This document shows positions 26,484 to 36,070 of a stretch of 64,000 nucleotides of DNA, in pieces. Under the pieces are notes generated by a model. It was not told the origin of the DNA. It searched no databases and saw nothing but the letters and a program-made list of their open reading frames with translations. The first letter of the stretch is position 1. Each line of letters begins with the position of its first letter. The stretch is from Limnohabitans sp. Rim8 (GTDB lineage Bacteria > Pseudomonadota > Gammaproteobacteria > Burkholderiales > Burkholderiaceae_C), in the NCBI RefSeq assembly GCF_945869175.1, contig NZ_CAMBNZ010000005.1, positions 1 through 64,000 of the forward strand, in the 5' to 3' direction. A program made the position numbers and the translations under genes.

Positions 26484-26951
26484 CTAGCCACCCGTTGCGG
26501 CTGCTGGCAACTCCAGGGTCCACAGGACTGGGCCGTTTGCAGCGGAGCCCAGCTCGGCCTGCCGGGCCTTCAGACGCTGCAACACCACGCCGTCGGTCAA
26601 GGTCTGACCCACCTTGAAGGCTTTAGGTGGCTGACCACCCACTGAGATCAGCGCACTGCCTGCGCCCGAGCCCCCAGCGATCACCCCCAGCAGCTGAAAC
26701 TGCAAATCGGCAGCCACCGGTGAACTGGGGTTGACTGCCCGGTGCCCCAATGACCGGGCCACATCGCTCGACAACCGATCACCAGACGGCCCAGCAGGTG
26801 TCAGCGCCAATGCCGCGGGCACCCCGCTGGACGGCACAGGGAACTTCAGGGTCCAAATCACTGCCCCCGCTGCGGCCAAAGCCCACACCAGCAAAGTGAG
26901 CCCTTTGACCACCCAGCGCGATGGTTTGGATGATGATGGAAAGTGCAACAT
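26484..26951 (-). CDS. gspC: Type II secretion protein GspC (short, without PDZ)
   Basis: 155 aa inner-membrane component that connects the inner-membrane platform to the secretin GspD. One membrane helix (LTLLVWALAAAGAVIWTLKF, about residues 20-40), a Pro/Ser linker, then the homology region FQLLGVIAGGSGAGSALISV. No PDZ or coiled-coil domain follows, unlike classical GspC. It is transcribed away from gspG, and the two start codons lie only about 20 bp apart. The long open frame extending upstream of this gene is a shadow of the gsp operon. Confidence 0.82.
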   Translation of the reverse strand: MLHFPSSSKPSRWVVKGLTLLVWALAAAGAVIWTLKFPVPSSGVPAALALTPAGPSGDRLSSDVARSLGHRAVNPSSPVAADLQFQLLGVIAGGSGAGSALISVGGQPPKAFKVGQTLTDGVVLQRLKARQAELGSAANGPVLWTLELPAAATGG

Positions 26952-26972
26952 GTGCAGATTATGATGTATGGC

Positions 26973-27410
26973 ATGCACACAACCGACTACGCCCCCTCCC
27001 GCCGCCAACGCGGTTTTACCCTGATCGAGCTGATGGTGGTGCTGGCCATCATCGGCGTGTTGGCCGCCATGATCGTGCCCAATGTGCTGGGACGCGCGGA
27101 CGATGCGCGCATCACGGCCGCACGCACCGACGTGGGCAACCTCATGCAAGCGCTCAAGCTCTACAAACTGGACAACCAGCGCTTTCCAAGCGGCGAGCAA
27201 GGCCTGAACGCCCTCATCCTCAAGCCAACCACCGAGCCTGTCCCTGGCAACTGGAAACCGTATTTGGACAAACTGCCCAATGACCCTTGGGGCCGCGCTT
27301 ACCAATACATGAACCCGGGCATCAAGGGCGAGGTGGATGTGCTGTCCTTTGGCGCTGACGGACAAGCCGGCGGCGAGGGCAACAATGCGGACGTTGGCAG
27401 CTGGCAGTAA
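26973..27410 (+). CDS. gspG: Major pseudopilin GspG
   Basis: 145 aa, major subunit of the T2SS pseudopilus. Prepilin leader ends in RQRG before FTLIELMVVLAIIGVLAAM, with the methylation/assembly Glu at +5. The C-terminal calcium-loop region and the conserved YQYMNPGIKGEVDVLSFGAD are present. Starts at 26943 and 26961 are in frame, but 26973 gives a normal 14-residue leader. No ribosome site; a TATGAT at 26960-26965 would put the transcript start at about the ATG, so the mRNA may be leaderless. Confidence 0.95.
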   Translation: MHTTDYAPSRRQRGFTLIELMVVLAIIGVLAAMIVPNVLGRADDARITAARTDVGNLMQALKLYKLDNQRFPSGEQGLNALILKPTTEPVPGNWKPYLDKLPNDPWGRAYQYMNPGIKGEVDVLSFGADGQAGGEGNNADVGSWQ

Positions 27411-27867
27411 ACAACTGCTGGCCTCCGGGTTCACCTTGCTGGAGATGCTGGTGGTGGTGGCCTTGATCGCTGTGGCCACAGCGGGGGTGAGTTGGTCAAT
27501 GCGTGACAGTGCCGACAGCGCACTGGCACGCGATGCCCAGCGGCTGGCCAGCCTGCTGGAAGCGGCCAGAGCCCAAGCCAGGGCCAGTGGTGTCGCCGCC
27601 CAATGGCAACCCACGGCGTCTGGGTTTGAGTTCATCGGCCTGCCAAGCCGCAACTTGCCTTCGCAATGGCTGAACGACAGCACCCGAGCATTTGTCAATG
27701 CCCCCCTCCTCTTGGGGCCAGAGCCCATGATCGGCCCACAAACGGTGGCTTTGAGCCATGTGCCACCCAATGCACAAAGCCCCCCGAAGCGCTTGTGGGT
27801 GGTGACCGATGGCTTGCGCCCCTTCAGCGTACAAAACCTCGCTGCCTCCCTAGAGGTGCAACCTTGA
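27385..27867 (+). CDS. gspH: Minor pseudopilin GspH
   Basis: 160 aa. The start at 27385 lies inside the end of gspG (26-bp overlap) with GAGGG well placed. Leader ends ASG, then FTLLEMLVVVALIAVATAGV with Glu+5. The remainder is the variable GspH globular domain. Second gene of the gsp operon; the tip complex forms with I, J and K. Confidence 0.9.
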   Translation: MRTLAAGSKQLLASGFTLLEMLVVVALIAVATAGVSWSMRDSADSALARDAQRLASLLEAARAQARASGVAAQWQPTASGFEFIGLPSRNLPSQWLNDSTRAFVNAPLLLGPEPMIGPQTVALSHVPPNAQSPPKRLWVVTDGLRPFSVQNLAASLEVQP

Positions 27868-28238
27868 TCCGGCTCAGCGCCATGATTGCGCCTCGCGGCT
27901 TCACCTTGATCGAGGTCCTGGTGGCATTGAGCATCACGGCTGTGGCATTGCTCGCGGGCTTGAAGGCCACCGGGTCTCTGAGCCGCAATGCCGACAGGCA
28001 AAGCACCAGCCTCTTGGGGCAAATTTGCGCTGAAAACGAACTGATCCGTTTGCGCCTCTTGCGGCAATTGCCCGATACCGGCAACAAGCTGGTGACCTGT
28101 GTCCAAGCCGGCCAAACCCTGCAGGTGGACCTGTCGGTGCGCCCAACGCCCAATCCGAATTTCAGGCGTGTCGATGCACGGGTACTGAGCCAAGGCGACT
28201 ACGTGCTGCAACTGTCCACCGTGATGGGGCGCAACTGA
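27864..28238 (+). CDS. gspI: Minor pseudopilin GspI
   Basis: About 124 aa. A TTG at 27864 overlaps the gspH stop and has AGAGG at 7 bases; the ATG at 27882 is the alternative with a six-residue leader. Prepilin motif RG|FTLIEVLVALSITAVALLA with Glu+5, followed by a short GspI domain. Its stop overlaps the gspJ start (TGATG). Confidence 0.88.
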   Translation: MIRLSAMIAPRGFTLIEVLVALSITAVALLAGLKATGSLSRNADRQSTSLLGQICAENELIRLRLLRQLPDTGNKLVTCVQAGQTLQVDLSVRPTPNPNFRRVDARVLSQGDYVLQLSTVMGRN

Positions 28239-28933
28239 TGCGAACTTCGCCAAATCGCGGCTTCACTTTGATCGAGGTGCTGGTGGTCATCGGCGTGATG
28301 GCCTTGATGGCCCTCATGGCCTGGCGCGGCATAGACGGCATGCTGCGCACCCAAACCGGCCTGCAACAACGCAGTGACCAGATTCGCACCTTGCAAGCGG
28401 GTTTGGCCCAATGGCAAGCCGACCTGGACCAATTGACCGAATTGTCCGGCACCCCCAGTTGGGATTGGAACGGGCAGGTGCTGCGCCTGACTCGGCGCAC
28501 CGCCATCGGCAACGATGTGCAAGTGGTGGCCTGGACCTGGCGCAGCAACCCATCCAGCGTCGATGGCGGGCAATGGCAGCGTTGGCAATCGCAACCCCTG
28601 CACAAAGTCAACGACTGGCAAACGGCCTGGCAAATGGCGGCCCAATGGGGGCAAACGCCCGACGACAGCACCCGGGCCGGGCAAACCCCAATCCACCCTT
28701 TGCAGGGCTGGCAAATTTTTGTCCACCGCGGCGGCAGCTGGGCCAACCCTTTGTCCAGTGAGGTCGTGGCGGTCAACGGTGCAAACCAACCCGGCAAACC
28801 CGCGACAGGGCTTATTCCAGATGGGATGCGCCTGGTTTTGAACTTGCCGGCTTCCTCGCCTTTGGCCTCGGGTGCAGGTGGCCCTCTCACACTGGACTGG
28901 GTGAGGCCCACGTTTTCGGGCCCCAAGTCATGA
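28238..28933 (+). CDS. gspJ: Minor pseudopilin GspJ
   Basis: 231 aa. Prepilin motif RG|FTLIEVLVVIGVMALMALM with Glu+5 after a seven-residue leader. The large Trp-rich globular domain (WDWNGQVLRLTRR, VVAWTWRSNP) is typical of GspJ. ATGA overlap with gspK downstream. Forms the pseudopilus tip with GspI and GspK. Confidence 0.9.
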   Translation: MRTSPNRGFTLIEVLVVIGVMALMALMAWRGIDGMLRTQTGLQQRSDQIRTLQAGLAQWQADLDQLTELSGTPSWDWNGQVLRLTRRTAIGNDVQVVAWTWRSNPSSVDGGQWQRWQSQPLHKVNDWQTAWQMAAQWGQTPDDSTRAGQTPIHPLQGWQIFVHRGGSWANPLSSEVVAVNGANQPGKPATGLIPDGMRLVLNLPASSPLASGAGGPLTLDWVRPTFSGPKS

Positions 28934-29886
28934 GGCGCTCGGAACAAGGCGCAGCGCTGCTGACGGCCATGCTGACGGTCACTTTGGTGGCCACCATGGC
29001 CTCGGCCGCCCTGTGGCAGCAATGGCGGCAAGTCGAGATCGAAACCGCCGAACGAGGCCGCAGCCAAACCGCCTGGATGATGACAGGGGCACTGGATTGG
29101 ACCCGCTTGATCCTGCGCGAGGATGCGGTGTCTGCTCAGGGCGCCGGGGTCGACCATTTGGGAGAACCCTGGGCCTTGCCCGTACAAGAGTCCAAACTCT
29201 CGACCTTTTTGTCGCAAGACCAGCAATGGCGTGAAGGCGATGCCGAGGTTTTTTTGTCTGGCCAAATCAGCGATGCCCAATCGCGCCTGAATGTGATGAA
29301 CCTGCTGGACAACGGGCAAATTTCAGTGCCAGCCCTGCAGCGCTTTGGGCGTTTGTTTGAGCGGCTGAACCTGCCTGTGCAAGAGTTGCAAACCCTGGCA
29401 CGCGAGCTGCAGGCCGCCTTTGCCGCCACGAAGTCACCAGGCGGGTCGTCAACATCGGCCCCGCTGATGCCACAGCAAACCGCTCAACTGGTCTGGCTGG
29501 GTCTGAGCCCTGGCACTTTGGCGGCGCTGGAGAACTTCATCACCGTATTGCCTGAGGCCACCGCCGTGAATTTGAACACCGCACCCGCCGAGGTGTTGAT
29601 GGCCAGCCTGCCGGGACTGGAACTGTCCGCCGCACGGCAATTGGTGGCCTTGCGTGAGCGCGGACATTGGCCATCCGTGGAAGCCGCCCGCAAAGCCATG
29701 GGGGCTGTGGGTCAAAATTTACAGGCCGGACAACACGAGGTGCAAAGCCGTTATTTTGAAGTGATCGGCCGCATGCGCATCGACGACGTGGTGCAAGTCG
29801 AGCAACTGCTGGTCAAACGCGAAGGCAACCAGGTCAACATGGTGTGGCGCGTGCGCAGGCCAGTACTTGTCACGCGCGCCCCCTAA
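28930..29886 (+). CDS. gspK: Minor pseudopilin GspK
   Basis: 318 aa. N-terminal hydrophobic helix after EQG (AALLTAMLTVTLVATMASAA). It lacks the Glu at +5, as GspK normally does, which places it at the pilus tip. Large soluble domain with a helix-hairpin-helix-like segment (LNTAPAEVLMASLPGLELSAARQLVALR). Coupled to gspJ by a 4-bp overlap. Confidence 0.92.
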   Translation: MRRSEQGAALLTAMLTVTLVATMASAALWQQWRQVEIETAERGRSQTAWMMTGALDWTRLILREDAVSAQGAGVDHLGEPWALPVQESKLSTFLSQDQQWREGDAEVFLSGQISDAQSRLNVMNLLDNGQISVPALQRFGRLFERLNLPVQELQTLARELQAAFAATKSPGGSSTSAPLMPQQTAQLVWLGLSPGTLAALENFITVLPEATAVNLNTAPAEVLMASLPGLELSAARQLVALRERGHWPSVEAARKAMGAVGQNLQAGQHEVQSRYFEVIGRMRIDDVVQVEQLLVKREGNQVNMVWRVRRPVLVTRAP

Positions 29887-29898
29887 AATGAACTTTCC

Positions 29899-31137
29899 AT
29901 GCTTACTTTGATTGTTCAGCTGCCCTTGGGCTCCCCCTCACCCAGCACGGTTTATACGTATGCCGAGGTGCAAACAGACGCGTCTGCGCCCGACTGCACC
30001 CTGAAATGGGCGGCGGCCGCTTTATTGCCCTCGGCCGATCGGGGAACCGATGTTATGGTTTTGGTGCCTGCACAGGCCCTGTCATGGCACCGGGTGAGCC
30101 TGCCTGCGGGCTTGCACAAGCACAGCAGCCGACGCCAAGCCGCCTTGCAAGGTTTGTTGGAAGACCGCCTGCTGGACGACCCCACCAGTTTGCACATGGC
30201 CCTGGCCCCCGATTGGCAACGCAGCGAACAACCCTGGGTGGCCGTGTGTGACCGCGAATGGCTGAGCGCTCACCTGCAGGTCTTGGAATCCGTGGGCCTG
30301 ACGGTGCACCGCATCGTGCCTGAATTCGCCCCCACCTCCGCAACCCTTCAGTTGCATGCCCTGGGTGATGCTGAACAGGGCTGGCTGTGGTGCAGCCAAG
30401 TCGAGCGAGGCGTTTGGGGAATGCCCTTGAGCGATCTGCGCACCGATGGCCACGGCTTGTGGCGCACAGAAGAAGAACGCGCTGTGGCCAATGTGCAAGC
30501 CGAACCCGCAGTGGTGGCCTCGGTTTCACAACTTTTGGGCTTGCAAGCCCAGCTCATGGCACCTGGACAACACTGGTTAAGCGCTGCAGCCAATGGCTGG
30601 GATTTGGCGCAATTTGACTTCCAAGCCCTTGCGCAAAGCCGCCGCGTCAAACAAGTGCAGCGTGCGGCCAGCCATTTTTGGCGCCACAGCACTTGGCGGC
30701 CTGTGCGTTGGGGCCTCTACCTGCTGCTGGCCACCCAAGTTGTGGGCCTGAATGCATGGGCCTGGAAAACGCGGACTGATTGGCAAAACCAACAAGCAAG
30801 TTGGAACCAAATGCTGAAGGACTCTTTTCCACAAACCCGCGTGGTGGTGGACGCACCCGTGCAAATGGCCAAAGAAGTGGCCCGCTTGCAACAAGGCTCG
30901 GGCCAATTGGCACCGCAAGACCTCGAAGCCATGTTGGCCGCATGGGGGCAAGCCTTGCCCCCCAACATGGCTGCCCCAACGGCTTGGCGTTACCAAACCG
31001 GACAACTTCATGTGCAAGATTTCAAGGCCAGCGCCAGCGAGCAAAACACCATCACGCAAGCCCTGAACACCCTGGGTTACCAATGGCGCGCGGATGGCAC
31101 TGCCTGGGTCATGCGACCCCAAGAAGGGAAGCAATGA
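29899..31137 (+). CDS. gspL: Type II secretion protein GspL
   Basis: 412 aa inner-membrane protein that docks the ATPase GspE. Cytoplasmic actin-like domain (about 1-255, including VPAQALSWHRVSLPAG), one membrane helix around 272-290 (GLYLLLATQVVGLNAWAW) and a periplasmic ferredoxin-like domain. Overlaps gspM by ATGA. Confidence 0.9.
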   Translation: MLTLIVQLPLGSPSPSTVYTYAEVQTDASAPDCTLKWAAAALLPSADRGTDVMVLVPAQALSWHRVSLPAGLHKHSSRRQAALQGLLEDRLLDDPTSLHMALAPDWQRSEQPWVAVCDREWLSAHLQVLESVGLTVHRIVPEFAPTSATLQLHALGDAEQGWLWCSQVERGVWGMPLSDLRTDGHGLWRTEEERAVANVQAEPAVVASVSQLLGLQAQLMAPGQHWLSAAANGWDLAQFDFQALAQSRRVKQVQRAASHFWRHSTWRPVRWGLYLLLATQVVGLNAWAWKTRTDWQNQQASWNQMLKDSFPQTRVVVDAPVQMAKEVARLQQGSGQLAPQDLEAMLAAWGQALPPNMAAPTAWRYQTGQLHVQDFKASASEQNTITQALNTLGYQWRADGTAWVMRPQEGKQ

Positions 31138-31721
31138 GTTCGCCCTCAACAGAGCAAAAGGCCACAACGCTCACCGCCCTTCGCGCCGCATTGGACCGAG
31201 CTTGGCAGCAACGCTCGGTGCGTGAGCGCCAATTGATGCTTGCCGCTGCTTGGCTTGTGCTGGCGTCTGCGCTTTGGAGTCTGGCCTTGGCCCCCGCGTT
31301 GCGCACTTGGCATGAAGCGCCCACACGCCAAGCCTCATTGGACGTCACATCCAGTCAAATGCAGCAACTGCAAGCGCAAGCAAAATCCTTTAAAAAACCC
31401 TCCACCGTAACCCGGGCTGAAGCGCTTCGCTGGCTGGAAGAAAACATCCCGACACAGCTGGGCAAAGAAACCCGATGGCAGTTGCAAGGTGAGCGCTTGA
31501 GCGTGCAGTTGTCTGGGACATCGCCTGAACGGCTGGCCTCTTGGTTGACACAAGCGCGTGAGCGTGCACAAGCCTTGCCTGTGCAAGCCCAGCTCAACCA
31601 AGCGAATGCTGAAAACACCCAACCCAACGCGTCCAGCAAAAAGCCTAGCCCCTCCAGCGAACCTGAGACCGTCAGCAACGGTATCCGATGGAACGGCACC
31701 TTGCTGTTGAGCCTGCCATGA
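31134..31721 (+). CDS. gspM: Type II secretion protein GspM
   Basis: 195 aa from MSSPSTEQKATTL. One membrane helix (LMLAAAWLVLASALWSLALA, about 35-55) and a small periplasmic domain (ALRWLEENIPTQLGKET) that pairs with GspL. The C-terminal tail is Ser/Pro/Lys-rich. AAGAAGGG precedes the ATG; a longer frame from 30780 is an artefact of the gspL region. Confidence 0.9.
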   Translation: MSSPSTEQKATTLTALRAALDRAWQQRSVRERQLMLAAAWLVLASALWSLALAPALRTWHEAPTRQASLDVTSSQMQQLQAQAKSFKKPSTVTRAEALRWLEENIPTQLGKETRWQLQGERLSVQLSGTSPERLASWLTQARERAQALPVQAQLNQANAENTQPNASSKKPSPSSEPETVSNGIRWNGTLLLSLP

Positions 31722-32554
31722 GCGCGCCACGCCACACCATGCCCGCCCTCCCCTTTCGCCCTGCACGACAACAGCAGCCAGCGCCTTGGGCTTGGGCCGG
31801 ACTGGGCACTTTGGCAGGCTTGCTGGTGGCTTTGCTGTTGTGGGCGCCGGCTCAATGGCTGGCTTGGGGTGTGGCACAGGCCAGCCAACACCGCCTGGTG
31901 CTGCAATCGGTCAGAGGCACCCTGTGGAATGGCTCGGCACAACTGCTGCTCAGTGGCGGCGAGGGCAGTCGCGACGCACAGGCGCTGCCCGGGCGGGTTC
32001 AGTGGAAAATTCAACTTGGCTGGCTATCGGCTGCGCTCAGCTTCAACGCCGATTGCTGCATGAGCGCACCCACACAGTGGGTGGTTCGCGCAGATGGCAC
32101 CTCCCTGCGCTTGAGTACCAACAACCACCGCTCACAATGGCCCGCCGTTTTACTGAGCGGATTGGGTGCCCCCTGGAACAGCCTGCAAGCGACTGGTCAA
32201 CTGACTCTCCAAGCCGATGGGCTTGGCCTCCAATGGGCCGCTGGCCGCTGGCTGCTGCAAGGCCAAATGGAGCTCCAAGCGCAGCAAATGGCTTCACGGC
32301 TGAGCACCCTCAAACCCATGGGCAGTTACCGCATCGTTCTGCGTGGCACCCCCGAGGGCAGCCCCACACCCGAGTTGCAACTCAGCACCATGCAAGGGCC
32401 GTTACATCTGACGGGCCAAGGCCAATGGGTGGGGGCCCGTTTGCGATTCACCGGCGAAGCCAGCGCCGAAGAGGGCAGCGAAAGCGCCTTGACCAATTTG
32501 CTCAACATCATCGGCCGCCGCCAAGGCGGCAAAAGCCTGCTTTCATTGGGATAA
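31718..32554 (+). CDS. gspN: Type II secretion protein GspN
   Basis: 278 aa; overlaps gspM by ATGA. One N-terminal membrane helix (LGTLAGLLVALLLWAPAQWL) and a periplasmic beta-rich domain with VRGTLWNGSAQLLL, as in the GspN family. GspN is an accessory protein that many T2SS lack. It ends 3 bp before gspD. Confidence 0.88.
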   Translation: MSAPRHTMPALPFRPARQQQPAPWAWAGLGTLAGLLVALLLWAPAQWLAWGVAQASQHRLVLQSVRGTLWNGSAQLLLSGGEGSRDAQALPGRVQWKIQLGWLSAALSFNADCCMSAPTQWVVRADGTSLRLSTNNHRSQWPAVLLSGLGAPWNSLQATGQLTLQADGLGLQWAAGRWLLQGQMELQAQQMASRLSTLKPMGSYRIVLRGTPEGSPTPELQLSTMQGPLHLTGQGQWVGARLRFTGEASAEEGSESALTNLLNIIGRRQGGKSLLSLG

Positions 32555-32557
32555 GCC

Positions 32558-34648
32558 ATGCACTCGCCTCACTTTCTGACCACCTCTCGTCTTTCAACCT
32601 TGGCATTCGCCTTGGCATTGGCCTTGACTTGCTGGGGGCCCATGGCCATGGCGCAAACTGTCAAGCCAAAAACCACCCGGGCCAAGGAGCCGGTCACACT
32701 CAATTTCGTCAATGCCGAGATCGAGGCTGTGGCGCGCACTTTGGCGACCTTGTCGGGCCACAACGTTGTGGTTGACCCGCGCGTCAAAGGCACCATGAAC
32801 TTGTCCAGCACCGTGGCGGTGCCCCCCGCGCAAGCACTGCGCTTGTTTGCCTCACAACTGAGAACCCAAGGTTTTGCTCTGGTCGAATCAGGCGGTTTGT
32901 ACACCGTGTTGCCAGAAGCCGAAGCCAAACTGCAAAGCAGTTCAGTCTCTGCAGGTGCTGTACCGGCCAGCAGTGGTCAAATCGTGACCCAAATTTTCAA
33001 GCTCAACCACGAAAATGCCAACAACCTGGTACCCGTGCTGCGCCCCCTCATCAGTCCCAACAACACCATCAACGTGAACCCCGGCACCAACGCGCTGGTC
33101 ATCACCGATTACGGCGACAACCTGCAAAGGCTGGGCCGCATCATTGCCGCGCTGGATGTGGCCAACGCCACAGGGGTGGAAATCATTCGTCTGAAACACG
33201 GCATCGCGGCTGACCTGGCCCCCATGTTGCAACGCCTGATCGATTCCGGTGCCGCTGCCGGAGCGCCCGCAGCCCAAGGCCAAACAGACAACAGTTTCAA
33301 AACCACTGTGCTGGCAGAAGCGCGCACCAACTCGCTGATCGTGCGTGCGGCCAACCCGGCCCGTTTGGCCCTCACGCGTGCTTTGGCCGATCAACTGGAC
33401 CAGCCCAATGCGACGGGCGCAGGCGCCGCCAGTGGCAATATCCATGTGGTCTATTTGAAAAACGCAGACGCCACCAAACTGGCGGTGACTTTGCGCGCTG
33501 CCATCACCGGCCAAGGCGGCGCTACCGGCACGGCGTCCAGTGCATCGCCCACGCCACCACCCTCGGCCACACCAACGGCGACTGCCGGCAGCAGCACAAG
33601 CCCGAACGCGTCGGCACCTTCCACTGGCGGTCAAGTGCAAGCCGATCCGGCCACCAATTCGCTCATCATCACCGCGCCCGAGCCCCAATACCGACAACTG
33701 CGCAGTGTGATCGACATGTTGGACCAACGCCGCGCGCAGGTTTTTGTCGAAAGCCTGATCGCCGAAGTCAGCGCTGACAAAGCGGCCGAATTTGGCGTGC
33801 AATGGATGAGCGGCACAGGCACCGGCAGCAACACCGTGGGTGTGCTGGGGACCAACTTCTCGGTGGGAGGCACCAACCTGTTCACCTTGGCAGCAGGTGC
33901 TGCCGCGGGTCAAATCACTCCGTCGACCGGATTGAACCTGGCCATTGGGCAACAGCGCAACGGGGTTTTGGCCTTAGGCGCGCTGGCGCGGTTTCTACAG
34001 TCCAATGGCGATGCCAACGTGCTGTCGACGCCAAACTTGCTGACACTGGACAACGAAGAAGCCAAAATCGTGATCGGCCAAAACGTGCCTTTTGTGACGG
34101 GCCAATACACCGCCAACAACAGCAGCAGTGGGGCAGTCAACCCATTCCAGACCATCGAGCGCAAAGACGTGGGCTTGACCTTGCGGGTCAAACCGCAGAT
34201 CAGCGAAAGCGGCACAGTCAAACTGCAAATATTTCAAGAAGTCAGCAGCATCGACAGCAAAAGCTCTTCGTCCGCTGGCTTGATCACCAACAAACGCTCC
34301 ATCGAATCCAGCGTGTTGGTCGATGACGGCTCGATTGTGGTGCTGGGTGGACTGCTGCAAGACGACACCACCAACAGCCAAGAGAGAGTCCCTGGTTTGG
34401 GTGACCTGCCCATTTTCGGCAACCTGTTCAAGTCCGAAGCACGCAGCCGCAAAAAAACCAACCTGATGGTGTTTCTGCGCCCTGTGGTCGTGCGCGACGG
34501 TGCGGCCACCGAAGCCTTGTCCATGGGCCGTTATGAGCAAATGCGTTTGAACCAACAGGGCTTCCAGCCCACCGCCACAGGCGCCTTGCCCTTGAATGGC
34601 TCGGCCGTTTTGCCCGACATGGCCGAACCGGCCAAACGTCAGCCCTGA
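32558..34648 (+). CDS. gspD: Secretin GspD
   Basis: 696 aa outer-membrane channel. Signal peptide ending AMAQ; N0 domain (VTLNFVNAEIEAVARTLATL) and N1-N3 repeats with IFKLNHENANNLVPVLRPLI. A Ser/Thr/Pro/Ala-rich insertion (about residues 320-355) sits within N3. The secretin domain has VFVESLIAEVSADKAAEFG, VLSTPNLLTLDNEEAKI and VPGLGDLPIFGNLF. No long C-terminal S-domain is visible and no pilotin gene is in the window. Confidence 0.95.
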   Translation: MHSPHFLTTSRLSTLAFALALALTCWGPMAMAQTVKPKTTRAKEPVTLNFVNAEIEAVARTLATLSGHNVVVDPRVKGTMNLSSTVAVPPAQALRLFASQLRTQGFALVESGGLYTVLPEAEAKLQSSSVSAGAVPASSGQIVTQIFKLNHENANNLVPVLRPLISPNNTINVNPGTNALVITDYGDNLQRLGRIIAALDVANATGVEIIRLKHGIAADLAPMLQRLIDSGAAAGAPAAQGQTDNSFKTTVLAEARTNSLIVRAANPARLALTRALADQLDQPNATGAGAASGNIHVVYLKNADATKLAVTLRAAITGQGGATGTASSASPTPPPSATPTATAGSSTSPNASAPSTGGQVQADPATNSLIITAPEPQYRQLRSVIDMLDQRRAQVFVESLIAEVSADKAAEFGVQWMSGTGTGSNTVGVLGTNFSVGGTNLFTLAAGAAAGQITPSTGLNLAIGQQRNGVLALGALARFLQSNGDANVLSTPNLLTLDNEEAKIVIGQNVPFVTGQYTANNSSSGAVNPFQTIERKDVGLTLRVKPQISESGTVKLQIFQEVSSIDSKSSSSAGLITNKRSIESSVLVDDGSIVVLGGLLQDDTTNSQERVPGLGDLPIFGNLFKSEARSRKKTNLMVFLRPVVVRDGAATEALSMGRYEQMRLNQQGFQPTATGALPLNGSAVLPDMAEPAKRQP

Positions 34649-34656
34649 AACTGATC

Positions 34657-36063
34657 ATGCGATACCCCCTGCCCTACGCTTTCGCCCGCGCCAGCCGCTT
34701 GTTGCTGGAGGACGATGGCAAGCGCCTGACCCTTTGCTGGTGCGACGAGAGTGACCAGTCGGCCCAATCCGAAGTCACACGCAAATTTGCTGGCCAAGGG
34801 TTACAGATGCAGCACAGCGCCTCAAATGAATTGGCACAACGCATCAACCAAGCCTATTCGGGGGGGCAGGCCAACAGCTCTTCAAGCGCTGCAGCCGTGG
34901 TCAACGAAGTCGAGTCCGAAGCCGACTTGTCACGCATGATGCAAGAGTTGCCCGCGGTAGAAGACCTGCTGGAAGCCAGCGACGACGCGCCCATCATCCG
35001 CATGCTCAACGCTTTGCTGACGCAAGCGGCGCGCGACGGCGCGAGCGACATCCACATCGAACCCTACGAACGCCACAGCAGCGTGCGTTTTCGGGTAGAT
35101 GGCACCTTGCGCGAAGTGGTGCAACCCAACCGCGCCCTGCACGCCGCGCTGATTTCTCGCCTCAAAATCATGGCCGAGTTGGACATCGCCGAAAAACGCC
35201 TGCCCCAAGACGGGCGCATCAGCTTGCGCTTGGGCACGCGCGCGGTCGATGTGCGCGTGTCCACCCTGCCCAGCGCGCATGGCGAACGCGCCGTTTTGCG
35301 CCTTTTGGACAAAAGCGAAGCCCGATTGACCTTGGAGGCTGTGGGCATGCAGGGCAGTGTGTTGCAACAGGTGGACCAACTCATTGGCCAGCCGCACGGC
35401 ATTTTGTTGGTCACCGGCCCCACCGGTTCCGGTAAAACCACCAGCCTTTACGCCGCATTGCAACGGCTGGACGCGGCACGCAACAACATCATGACGGTGG
35501 AAGACCCGATCGAATACGAACTGTCGGGCGTGGGTCAGACACAAGTCAACGCCAAGATCGATTTGAGCTTTGCCAAAGCCTTGCGCGCCATCCTGCGGCA
35601 AGACCCGGACGTGATCATGATCGGCGAGATCCGAGACTTCGAGACGGCGCAAATCGCCATCCAGGCTTCGCTCACGGGCCACCTGGTCTTGGCCACGCTG
35701 CACACCAACGACGCGGCCAGCGCCGTGACGCGCTTGACCGACATGGGCGTGGAGCCGTTTTTGCTGAGCTCATCCCTCTTGGGGGTGCTCGCGCAGCGCT
35801 TGGTCCGCAAACGTTGTACCGCTTGCCATGGAGCCGGTTGCGAGGCCTGCGGTCACACGGGCTATGCTGGGCGCACGGGCATTTTTGAACTGCTGGTGGC
35901 CAGTGATGAGATCCGCGCTCAGATCCACAACCGCGCCGCCGAATCCGATTTGCGAACCACCGCCTTGCAACAAGGCATGGTGCTGATGCGTGACGATGGA
36001 CAACGCCTGGTAGACGCAGGCATCACCAGCACCGAAGAACTGCTGCGTGTGACGCGCGACTGA
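34657..36063 (+). CDS. gspE: T2SS assembly ATPase GspE
   Basis: 468 aa hexameric ATPase that powers pseudopilus assembly. Walker A GPTGSGKTTSLY near residue 255, the Asp box and Walker B region (RQDPDVIMIGEIRDFETA), the His box (ATLHTND), and a tetracysteine zinc element (CTAC and CEAC) followed by GRTGIFELL. A short N-terminal domain is consistent with pairing to GspL. 8 bp after gspD. Confidence 0.95.
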   Translation: MRYPLPYAFARASRLLLEDDGKRLTLCWCDESDQSAQSEVTRKFAGQGLQMQHSASNELAQRINQAYSGGQANSSSSAAAVVNEVESEADLSRMMQELPAVEDLLEASDDAPIIRMLNALLTQAARDGASDIHIEPYERHSSVRFRVDGTLREVVQPNRALHAALISRLKIMAELDIAEKRLPQDGRISLRLGTRAVDVRVSTLPSAHGERAVLRLLDKSEARLTLEAVGMQGSVLQQVDQLIGQPHGILLVTGPTGSGKTTSLYAALQRLDAARNNIMTVEDPIEYELSGVGQTQVNAKIDLSFAKALRAILRQDPDVIMIGEIRDFETAQIAIQASLTGHLVLATLHTNDAASAVTRLTDMGVEPFLLSSSLLGVLAQRLVRKRCTACHGAGCEACGHTGYAGRTGIFELLVASDEIRAQIHNRAAESDLRTTALQQGMVLMRDDGQRLVDAGITSTEELLRVTRD

Positions 36064-36070
36064 GCACCCC

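Noticed and set aside
26952-28253. Upstream part of the minus-strand frame that contains gspC
   Set aside because: Only the last 155 codons are GspC; the rest is antisense to gspG, gspH and gspI.
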